In this document: positions 58,289 to 64,000 of the stretch, in pieces | Layout: every line of letters begins with the position of its first letter | How positions within the stretch are numbered: position 1 is the stretch's first letter | Source of the DNA: an uncultured Oscillospiraceae bacterium | Lineage (GTDB): Bacteria; Bacillota; Clostridia; Oscillospirales; Oscillospiraceae | DNA length: 64,000 bases | NCBI GenBank assembly: GCA_910577525.1 | Contig: CAJTLI010000009.1 | Location: forward strand, 28,791 to 92,790 | Direction of reading: 5' to 3' | Translations under genes and position numbers: made by a program | Notes under the pieces: model-generated | What the model was told of the DNA's origin: nothing | What the model saw: the letters and a program-made list of their open reading frames with translations, nothing else | Database searches by the model: none

Positions 58289-58978
58289 TCAGACATCCCC
58301 TAATTTAAACCCGATCCCCCACACCGTCTTGATGTAGCTCCGGTCCGGGTCCGCCTTAGCCAGCTTGGCGCGCAGGTTGCTGACATGGACGTTCACCGTG
58401 TTCTCGTCCCCCAGAAAGTCCTCCCCCCAGACAGCCTCGTAGATCTGGGCCCGGGAAAAGGCCCGGCGGGGATTTTCCATCAGCAGGGCCAGAATATCAA
58501 ACTCCCGGCCCGTCAAAGACAGCTCCTCCCCGTTCAGCGCGGCGGTGTGGCTGTCCCGGTCCAGGGTCAGCGGCCCCGCCGTCAGTACGTCCGCCTTGGG
58601 GGCGGAAAACTCCCGGCTGCGGCGCAGCTGAGCCTCCACCCTGGCCAGCACCTCGGCGTTGTCAAAGGGCTTGGGGATGAAGTCGTCCGCCCCCAGCTTG
58701 AGGACATTCACCCGGTCCGACACCCCTATCTTGGCGGAGGCCACGATGATGGGCATGGTCTTGCCCCGGCGGATCCGGGCGATGAGCTCCTCTCCCGTCA
58801 CGCCGGGGAGCATCAGGTCCAGCACGATCAGGTCGTAATCGTATTTCTCCGCCCACAGCAGGGCCTCGCTGCCCGAAAAGGCGGCCCGGCAGGTGTAGCC
58901 CGCTCCCTCCAGAATGGTGCACAGCAGGCGGTTGATGTCCACGTCGTCCTCAACCACGAGAATATTCGCATTGTCCAT
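58289..58978 (-). CDS. OmpR-family response regulator
   Basis: 229-residue regulator. The receiver (1-115) has ILVVEDDVDINRLL, LIVLDLMLPG (phosphorylated Asp), VASAKIG (the usual Thr/Ser switch) and KPFD (Lys). The winged helix (130-229) includes LSLTGREFDILALLMENPRR, ENTVNVHVSNLRAKL and YIKTVWGIGFKL. ATG at 58978 follows GGAGGT. Probably works with the kinase 2.3 kb downstream and controls the ABC genes between them. Confidence 0.92.
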   Translation of the reverse strand: MDNANILVVEDDVDINRLLCTILEGAGYTCRAAFSGSEALLWAEKYDYDLIVLDLMLPGVTGEELIARIRRGKTMPIIVASAKIGVSDRVNVLKLGADDFIPKPFDNAEVLARVEAQLRRSREFSAPKADVLTAGPLTLDRDSHTAALNGEELSLTGREFDILALLMENPRRAFSRAQIYEAVWGEDFLGDENTVNVHVSNLRAKLAKADPDRSYIKTVWGIGFKLGDV

Positions 58979-59069
58979 GGTCCTACCTCCGCAAACAGCG
59001 TTGCCGCGCCGCTTTCCGTTCGGCTCGAGCAAAACCCTTTTCGCCGCGCGGCTGTTTTTACGGTTTCAT

Positions 59070-59110
59070 CATACCATAAAGGCCCCCGGCATTTCCATAC
59101 GCCGGGGGCC
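59070..59110 (-). terminator. hairpin before the response regulator gene
   Basis: GGCCCCCGGC / GCCGGGGGCC, 10-nt loop, then TTTATGG on the minus strand; a TATGAT at 59075-59070 may be the -10 for the regulator gene. Confidence 0.6.
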
Positions 59111-59135
59111 AACTTTAGCAATTTTTAAGGATTTA

Positions 59136-59270
59136 GCGAAGCGAGAGGACAGGCCCATAGGGGTGGATGGACTGGAGCGAGGGGAAAAGCTCAAGAACCG
59201 CGTAGCGGGACTGGGTTTTCTCCGAGTCGCAAGGAAGCCGCCCCGTTATGGGCCCAATCCGAACGTGACA
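59136..59270 (+). repeat. copy of ~135-bp dispersed intergenic repeat (TGTCACG family)
   Basis: Starts GCGAAGCG and ends CGTGACA, abutting the stop codon of the CotF-like gene. Its complement matches 1021-1154 end to end. Confidence 0.65.
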
Positions 59271-59534
59271 TCAACCGGTGATGGTGGGGGCCTGATTGGT
59301 GAACTTCTGCTCCGCCTGAGCGATCATCTGGGGCTGGGCCTGCTCCACCTTGTACCAGCCCTTCTGCTTGGCGGTCTCAAACAGCTGGGTCTGGGTTTTG
59401 TGGCCCTGAGTGAGCAGGTTGACAAAGGTGTCCCGCAGCTGAACGTTGGTGCACTCGGAGGCAAACAGGTTGTAATTGGTGCTCATCTTCTTCTCGGTGA
59501 GCAGCAGATCGGTAATGATTTCGCTTTCCTTCAT
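59271..59534 (-). CDS. CotF-like spore coat protein
   Basis: 87-residue helical protein of the coat protein F family: MKESEIITDLLLTEKKMSTN, YNLFASECTNVQLRDTFVNL, TQTQLFETAKQKGWYKVEQA. The last block (KGWYxVEQA) is the CotF-type ending. It belongs in the spore coat or in a ferritin-like small spore protein. ATG at 59534 follows GAGGAGGG and lies 14 bp after the next gene's stop. Confidence 0.85.
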   Translation of the reverse strand: MKESEIITDLLLTEKKMSTNYNLFASECTNVQLRDTFVNLLTQGHKTQTQLFETAKQKGWYKVEQAQPQMIAQAEQKFTNQAPTITG

Positions 59535-59548
59535 GACTTGCGCCCTCC

Positions 59549-59734
59549 TCACTTCAGAAAGCCCAGCAGGGTGTCATAGTTCTGCTTGTGCTGGGCGGCA
59601 TACTGGTTGTAACAGCTTTTCAGCTCGGTCTCCTGAGTGGCCTGGGCGGCGTCCTGATACTTGCAGCACAGCATCCGCTCAAACCCCAGTTGGTCCTCCA
59701 GGGCGGACAGCTCCTTGGTGCTCAAATTCGGCAT
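59549..59734 (-). CDS. small CotF-related spore protein
   Basis: 61-residue helical protein: LSTKELSALEDQLGFERMLC, CKYQDAAQATQETELKSCYN, QYAAQHKQNYDTLLGFLK. It resembles the other half of a CotF four-helix bundle, so the two genes may form one heterodimeric bundle. ATG at 59734 follows GGAGGG. First gene behind the sigma-G-like promoter. Confidence 0.78.
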   Translation of the reverse strand: MPNLSTKELSALEDQLGFERMLCCKYQDAAQATQETELKSCYNQYAAQHKQNYDTLLGFLK

Positions 59735-59765
59735 GGGATGGGTCCCTCCTTTACATTGGTGCCTT

Positions 59766-59794
59766 TAGTATGGCTGCCGGAGGAAAAACTATGC
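59766..59794 (-). promoter_or_regulatory. sigma-G/F-like forespore promoter
   Basis: Minus strand GCATA, 17 bp, CATACTA, fitting the sigma-G consensus (GHATR, 17-18 bp, CATWHTA); 32 bp before the first CotF-like gene. Confidence 0.68.
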
Positions 59795-59832
59795 AAAAAA
59801 TCCGCTTCTGGTAAACCAGACGCGGATTTTTT
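59795..59832 (-). terminator. terminator of the ATP-grasp operon
   Basis: AAAAAATCCGC / GCGGATTTTTT with inner CTGG/CCAG; T tract on both strands, 28 bp after the ATP-grasp stop. Confidence 0.85.
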
Positions 59833-59859
59833 GCTCTTTGGAACCGGTATTCCCTTGGT

Positions 59860-61056
59860 CTATTTCTTTTTCAGCTTCAGCAGGTCCTTATAGAAGGCGT
59901 CCAGCTCCCGCTTCGTCTTGAAGGTGGCCATATACATCTGGTTGCCCATGGCGTCGGCCAATACGTCCGGAATGCGGCCCACCATCTTCATATGCGCACC
60001 GTACTTCTCCATAACGGCCTCGTGGTCCATCGCAAAGGGCTTGCCGTCCCGCCGCCCGGCGTAGCCGCAGAAGAAATGCTCCCCCGTCTCTATGGTGGAC
60101 TTGTCAAAGGCGATCATGTCGGCCCAGATCTTATAGACGTTGGTGGAGTTGGCGTAATTCATCATGTCGGGGCTGAACCCGCCGCAGGGGCGCATGTTCA
60201 CCTCCAGGGCCACCACGTCCCCCTTTTTGCCCATTCCCTCCTGGTCCTGGGTGAGGCGGAAGAACTCAAAATGGACAAACCGGCTTTTGACGCCGAAGCT
60301 CTTCACCGTGGCCCGGCCCGCCTTCCGGGTGTCGGCGGACAGGTCCTTGACGATGTAGTAGATGGAATTGTCCTCCTCGTTGACAATATCCATGATGGAC
60401 ATGGGGGTGACGTTGCCCGTCTCAAAGACGGGATTGCCCTCGGAGTCGATAATGGCGTCGTAGGAGTTGACCTCGGCGTGGATGAACTCCTCCATGATGT
60501 AGGTCACATCGTGCTTGGTCTCCAGGAACTGTTTCAAGTCCTCCTCGCCGGACAGCTTGTGGGTGTCGGAGGCGCCCACGCCGTTGTCCGGCTTGACCAC
60601 CACCGGCCAGCCCACCTTCTTGATGAAGGCCAGACAGCCCGCTTCGTCGTCCACCAGGTGGTAGCGGGCCACGGGAATGCCCGCCTTCTCGTAAAACTCC
60701 TTCATCTTGGATTTGAACTTGATGCGGGGGATGTCGCCGGTCTGGAAGCCGGAGGTGATGTGGAAGTCGGTGCGCAGCTGAGCGTCCCGCTCCAGCCAGT
60801 ACTCGTTGTTGGACTCCAGCCAGTCGATGCGGCCGTGCTTGAAGATAAAATAGGCCACAGCCCGGTAGACCTCGTCGTAATTCTCCAGGCTGCCCACCTT
60901 GTAGTACTCGCTGAGGCTGTCCCGCAGCTCGCCCGTCAGCCCGTCGTAGGGCGCGTCGCCGATGCCCAGCACATTGAGCCCGTTGTTTTTCAGCTCCCGG
61001 CAGAACTGCCAGTAGTTGGTGGGGAAGTTGGGGGAAATAAAGATCACGTTTTTCAT
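59860..61056 (-). CDS. ATP-grasp enzyme
   Basis: 398-residue ATP-grasp ligase of the carbamoyl-phosphate-synthase-like type. An N-terminal Rossmann-like part (VIFISPNFPTNYWQFCRELK) is followed by the ATP-grasp fold: VVKPDNGVGASDTHKL (P-loop analogue, about 152-167), YIMEEFIHAEVNSYD, and EVNMRPCGGFSPDMMNYA (metal-binding Glu/Asn, about 291-308). Such enzymes join a carboxylate to an amine or thiol. No acceptor can be assigned. ATG at 61056 follows AAAGGAG. Last gene of a four-gene operon with a GNAT and two esterases. Confidence 0.87.
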   Translation of the reverse strand: MKNVIFISPNFPTNYWQFCRELKNNGLNVLGIGDAPYDGLTGELRDSLSEYYKVGSLENYDEVYRAVAYFIFKHGRIDWLESNNEYWLERDAQLRTDFHITSGFQTGDIPRIKFKSKMKEFYEKAGIPVARYHLVDDEAGCLAFIKKVGWPVVVKPDNGVGASDTHKLSGEEDLKQFLETKHDVTYIMEEFIHAEVNSYDAIIDSEGNPVFETGNVTPMSIMDIVNEEDNSIYYIVKDLSADTRKAGRATVKSFGVKSRFVHFEFFRLTQDQEGMGKKGDVVALEVNMRPCGGFSPDMMNYANSTNVYKIWADMIAFDKSTIETGEHFFCGYAGRRDGKPFAMDHEAVMEKYGAHMKMVGRIPDVLADAMGNQMYMATFKTKRELDAFYKDLLKLKKK

Positions 61057-61085
61057 ATCTCTCTCCTTTTTTGCGGATGCCGCGC

Positions 61086-61640
61086 TTACCCGCGAAGGGG
61101 CCGCGGCGCTTCCGCTTTTGCCAGGTCCTTTATCATCAGGATGCCATGGTAGTTTACACCGTAGCAGTTGGGAAGAAATCCCATTGGCCGAAAGCCATAG
61201 CTGCGAAAGAAATCATAGTGCTTCCGCCCCAGGGAGGTCAGCTCCGCCAGCTCCCTGGCCGGGTCGCCGAGGGGCCGCCCATGGCAGGACAGCTCCGTGG
61301 AACCGATCACATATTTCAGATTCCGGAAGCCCTTCTGCCGGGCATGTTCCTCGGCGCGGCGGAGAAGCGGCTCCAGCGGCTCCTCCATGGAAAAGGCCCC
61401 GCCGCCGTCAAAGCCCAGATTTTCAATGGACAGGCAGGAGTAGCCCTCGTATTCCGCACAGAGCAGCCATCCCCGGGGCGTACCGTTCTCCTCCAAAAAC
61501 CAGCCCACCAGCCGGGCCAGCAGCCTCTCGTCCTGAAGCTGCCCGAAAGCGCCGGAATAGTCCCACCAGTCGGGCTTGATCGTGGACATAAGCGCGGCCA
61601 CCCGGCCCGCGTTGGAGGGGCCGATCAAGCGGATTTCCAC
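61086..61640 (-). CDS. GNAT-like N-acetyltransferase
   Basis: 184-residue GNAT-fold protein. It starts MEIRLIGPSNAGRVAALMST; the acyl-CoA region is less canonical (LLRRAEEHARQKGFRNLKYV) and ends HYDFFRSYGFRPMGFLPNCY, the usual late GNAT strand-turn. GTG at 61640 follows CAGGAGG, overlapping the end of the upstream esterase gene's codons; 4 bp separate stop and start. Substrate unknown; likely the same molecule handled by the ATP-grasp enzyme. Confidence 0.78.
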   Translation of the reverse strand: MEIRLIGPSNAGRVAALMSTIKPDWWDYSGAFGQLQDERLLARLVGWFLEENGTPRGWLLCAEYEGYSCLSIENLGFDGGGAFSMEEPLEPLLRRAEEHARQKGFRNLKYVIGSTELSCHGRPLGDPARELAELTSLGRKHYDFFRSYGFRPMGFLPNCYGVNYHGILMIKDLAKAEAPRPLRG

Positions 61641-61644
61641 GCCG

Positions 61645-62406
61645 TCAGCCCTCCTGGTCCAGCAGGTAGGGCACGAAGTAGGCCACCTGCTTGTACCACC
61701 AGTCCCAGTCGTGGGCCACGTCCCAGCCCCAGACGTCTACCCAGAGGTTGATCCCCTTCTCCCGGAAAATGTCCGCCAGCCACAGGGTGGTGCCGGGGAT
61801 CTCCCAGGGGCCGCGCCCCACGCAGATAACCCCCTTCTTCTGGTTGTAAAGCTCAATGAAGGGGTGGTCCTTGGGCATGTTGGACAGGTAGTGCACCGGG
61901 GAGTTGCGGTAAACCACCTCGTCCATGTAGCCGTCAAAGCCGTACTCCGCGCCGTAGATGCCGCTGAGGGCCAGCACCCGGTCGAACAAATCCGGGCGGC
62001 GGAAGAACAGGTTGGCGGCGTGGGTGGCCCCCAGGGAGCAGCCGAACACCATGATCCCGGGCTCTCCCTCCCAGCCGTTGCGCTGGTTCACCATGGCACG
62101 CATGAAGGGCACGAGCTCGTCGGTGATATAGGCGATCCACTGCTCGTACCGGCGAATCCGCCAATAGGGGTCGTCCCGCTTGTTGGACCAGCTCTCGGCG
62201 TCCATGGTGTCAATGGAGAACACCATCACCTGGCCGGACTCAATCCAAGGGGCCCAGGCGTCGGTCATTTTGAAGTTCTCAAAGTCGAAAAACCGGCCGT
62301 CCTGACAGGGGATGAACAGCACGGGCCGCCCTGCGTGGCCGTATACCTTGCACTCCATATCCCGGCCCAGCGCGGGGCTGTAGTCCTTAAAATACTGTGT
62401 CTCCAT
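61645..62406 (-). CDS. esterase family alpha/beta hydrolase 1
   Basis: 253-residue hydrolase of the putative esterase (EsteraseD/Fes-like) family. VLFIPCQDGRFFDFENFKMT at the start, IMVFGCSLGATHAANLFFRR (nucleophile Ser in GCSLG, about 121-125), GIYGAEYGFDGYMDEVVYRN and a C-terminal WGWDVAHDWDWW with the catalytic His. Cytoplasmic, no signal peptide. ATG at 62406 has GGAGG 6-7 bases upstream; the open frame further upstream runs through the 64-bp repeats. Second gene of the operon. Confidence 0.86.
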   Translation of the reverse strand: METQYFKDYSPALGRDMECKVYGHAGRPVLFIPCQDGRFFDFENFKMTDAWAPWIESGQVMVFSIDTMDAESWSNKRDDPYWRIRRYEQWIAYITDELVPFMRAMVNQRNGWEGEPGIMVFGCSLGATHAANLFFRRPDLFDRVLALSGIYGAEYGFDGYMDEVVYRNSPVHYLSNMPKDHPFIELYNQKKGVICVGRGPWEIPGTTLWLADIFREKGINLWVDVWGWDVAHDWDWWYKQVAYFVPYLLDQEG

Positions 62407-62419
62407 CAAAATTCCTCCG

Positions 62420-62573
62420 TCAATCCTCCCGCCCGTACAGCGGGAATTTTTCTTATAACCCGCCTCTGCGGGGCGGGTTACGGTCACTCGTCCTCCCTGC
62501 CGTAGAGCAAGTTTTTCGTCATCCCGCCCCACAGGGGCGGGATGCGGTCATTGGTCCTCCTGGCCGTAAAGCA
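62420..62573. repeat. 64-bp tandem repeat, about 2.4 units, covering an esterase gene end
   Basis: Three TGA stops at 62550, 62486 and 62422 (minus strand) are exactly 64 bp apart. Each is preceded by a related codon string (LLYGQEDQ, LLYGREDE, LYGRED). The first two are followed by GC hairpins, CATCCCGCCCC/GGGGCGGGATG and TAACCCGCC/GGCGGGTTA. Only the first copy belongs to the intact gene at 62548. Confidence 0.8.
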
Positions 62574-63321
62574 GGGTGCTCATGAAAAACGGGATCTGCC
62601 GCTCCCAGCTGGCCTCGCTGTGGTCGCCGGCGGGGACAATGCGGAAGTCCAGCAGCACCCGCCGGTCCAGCAGCCCCGCCGCCGTCCGGCCCAGCAGCTT
62701 AAAGGTCTGGGCGTGGTTGCCGATCTCCCGGGAGCCGTAGTCCATGTACAGCACGGTGCCCGGGGAGATCCGGGCGGTGCGGATGAGTGTGTCCACCTTC
62801 TGGGGAGCCACCCACAGAGAGGGAGACAGGGCCGCCCCTCTGGAAAAATACCGGTTGTACTCCATCACGGCGTACAGGGTCATCAGCCCCCCCATGGAAC
62901 TGCCGGCGATGAAGGTGTGCTCCCGGCCCGGCAGGGTGGGGAACTCCTCGTCAATGGACCGCTTGAAGGAGTGGACCAGCCACTCCATGGTGGTCCTCCC
63001 CCGCCCCACCACGCGGCCAATTCCGCCGTTGTAGAAGGACCAGGGGGAGTACTCGCTGAGCCGCCCATTGTCTGGGTGGTGGTTGCACTCCACGGCGGCC
63101 ACGATGATCTGGGTCTGGGTGGCGTCCAGATACTCCCCCATCCCCCAGCTCTTGCCGTAGGTGGCGTCCTCATCAAAAAACACGTTGTGCCCGTCGAACA
63201 TGTAGAGCACCGGGTAGCGCAGGTCCGGGTCCATCTCCCAGGAGTCCGGGAGGTAAATATAGGCCCGGCGGGGTTCGTCCCCGGTGAGCTCAGGGATGGT
63301 AATATTCCAGCTGTCAATCAT
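62548..63321 (-). CDS. esterase family alpha/beta hydrolase 2
   Basis: 257-residue hydrolase, same family as the downstream gene but clearly diverged. RAYIYLPDSWEMDPDLRYPV and LYMFDGHNVFFDEDATYGKS (oxyanion region), FIAGSSMGGLMTLYAVMEYN (nucleophile Ser in GSSMG), SLWVAPQKVDTLIR, and RIVPAGDHSEASWERQIPFF with the catalytic His. Resembles enterochelin-esterase-like/YieL domains. No signal peptide. ATG at 63321 follows GAAAGGA. First gene of the operon. Confidence 0.87.
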   Translation of the reverse strand: MIDSWNITIPELTGDEPRRAYIYLPDSWEMDPDLRYPVLYMFDGHNVFFDEDATYGKSWGMGEYLDATQTQIIVAAVECNHHPDNGRLSEYSPWSFYNGGIGRVVGRGRTTMEWLVHSFKRSIDEEFPTLPGREHTFIAGSSMGGLMTLYAVMEYNRYFSRGAALSPSLWVAPQKVDTLIRTARISPGTVLYMDYGSREIGNHAQTFKLLGRTAAGLLDRRVLLDFRIVPAGDHSEASWERQIPFFMSTLLYGQEDQ

Positions 63322-63367
63322 AAATCCAGGGTCCTTTCCCGCTTCAAAGCGACGATATGGTATAAAC

Positions 63368-63396
63368 AGTTTAGCACACTGCCGCAGAAAAATCAA
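63368..63396 (-). promoter_or_regulatory. sigma-A promoter of the esterase/GNAT/ATP-grasp operon
   Basis: Minus strand TTGATT, 17 bp, TAAACT, 47 bp before the first ATG. Confidence 0.7.
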
Positions 63397-63493
63397 TCCA
63401 CGGATTTTCCTATCTTCTCCCCTCCGGCGCGGAGGTTATTACTTCTGAAAAACAATCTAGAAAAAAGATGCAGAAAGTGGTAAAATAGACAGC

Positions 63494-63946
63494 ATGGAAC
63501 ACGTAGATTTACGAAAATTGAATAGCGGAGAACTCACACAGGTACGCCGTCAGGTCGTACGCCTCAAAAAGATGGGGAAACCCGGGAAAGAGATTGAGGA
63601 AATAACCGGAGTACGGCAGAATCGCATTAGCGAAATATGGACGGCGTATCAGCGAGAGGGAGACGGTTCCCTGGAACCGAAGAAACGTGGCTTCCAGAAA
63701 GGGACACATCTGCGGCTGACACCGGAGGAGCAGGCAGAAATACGAGAAGCGGTCATAACACGCCATCCAGAGGAATTTGGGATCCCCGGCAGTCTGTGGA
63801 CGCTGAAGAGAGTGTGCGCATACGTCTGGAAAAAGTATCGGAAAAAGATATCAGACGGCAGTGTGTCGGATTATATGCGGCGCTGGGAATTGACCTGCCA
63901 GCGCCCGGTGAAACGCGCCCGGAAGCAGGATCCTTCTCGCATCTAA
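63494..63946 (+). pseudogene. IS630-family transposase, N-terminal part only
   Basis: 150 codons: an HTH region (QVVRLKKMGKPGKEIEEITG, VRQNRISEIWTAYQREGDGS) and the second winged-helix part (LRLTPEEQAEIREAVITRHP, FGIPGSLWTLKRVCAYVWKK) of IS630 transposases. It stops at ARKQDPSRI, just where the DDE catalytic domain would begin; no catalytic domain appears in any frame in the remaining 54 bases, which instead carry a TATAAT-like hexamer. Composition is more AT-rich than the genome. Either a frameshifted two-ORF IS cut by the window edge or a relic. Confidence 0.65.
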
Positions 63947-64000
63947 GAAGCTGTACCAATAGAGGGAAAAGTAGTATAATGAGGGAATGATACAGAAAAA

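Overview
The window looks like chromosomal DNA of a GC-rich, spore-forming clostridium, most likely a gut Oscillospiraceae (Flavonifractor/Lawsonibacter/Intestinimonas-like). This placement is inferred from content: sporulation genes (yabP-yabQ-divIC-yabR, spoIVFA-spoIVFB, CotF-like coat proteins), AGGAGG-type ribosome sites, sigma-A promoters, an FMN riboswitch before an ECF S component, clostridial families (DUF3842, DUF4179, DUF6774-like, DIP1984) and 2-hydroxyacyl-CoA dehydratase machinery. No rRNA, prophage or CRISPR array was seen. One tRNA (Ala, CGC) and one truncated IS630-type transposase at the right edge are present.

Layout. 1-4.7 kb: a truncated amidohydrolase, the yabP operon behind a textbook sigma-E promoter, an AI-2E-family permease and a NUDIX hydrolase. 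4.9-7.1 kb: two coupled radical SAM enzymes of unknown function, followed by a MITE-like element. 7.4-10.4 kb: a GlcD-type FAD oxidase with a PdhR/LldR-type operator at its promoter, its probable FCD-GntR regulator, and a zinc-ribbon protein. 10.5-16.5 kb: FapA-like protein, spoIVFA-spoIVFB, aldose epimerase, nucleotidyltransferase and DUF3842. 16.6-21 kb: an ECF sigma/DUF4179 pair divergent from a BceAB-type transporter. 21-29 kb: DUF305 protein, GH13 enzyme, RibU with its riboswitch, a SLOG protein, ExoIII, a GT-C-like membrane protein and AsnB. 29.4-34.6 kb: a double activase/dehydratase-like pair split by a SnoaL-like gene. 35-41 kb: GNAT, uridine phosphorylase, small membrane and regulatory genes, CPBP protease, sirtuin and tRNA-Ala. 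41-45 kb: P-type ATPase and nifS-nifU.

45.4-55 kb is a near-complete arginine cluster: argG, argH, a PAS-domain gene, argC, argJ, argB, argD, a methyltransferase, argF. Candidate ARG boxes lie upstream of argG and a strong terminator follows argF. 55-59 kb holds a response regulator, an ABC ATPase and permease, three very small membrane proteins and a histidine kinase, resembling an antimicrobial-peptide sensing/immunity module. Its ABC promoter carries three direct repeats at exact 11-bp spacing. 59-63.4 kb holds two CotF-like genes behind a sigma-G-like promoter, then an operon of two esterases, a GNAT and an ATP-grasp enzyme.

Intergenic spaces carry several repeat families: GTAGGGGCGG hairpins, a ~135-bp element beginning TGTCACG, GTTCCTTTT hairpins, and a three-fold 64-bp tandem repeat at the end of an esterase gene. 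The best candidates for undescribed biology are the ATP-grasp/GNAT/double-esterase operon, the radical SAM pair, the TCS-ABC module with microproteins, and the PAS and methyltransferase genes embedded in the arginine operon.
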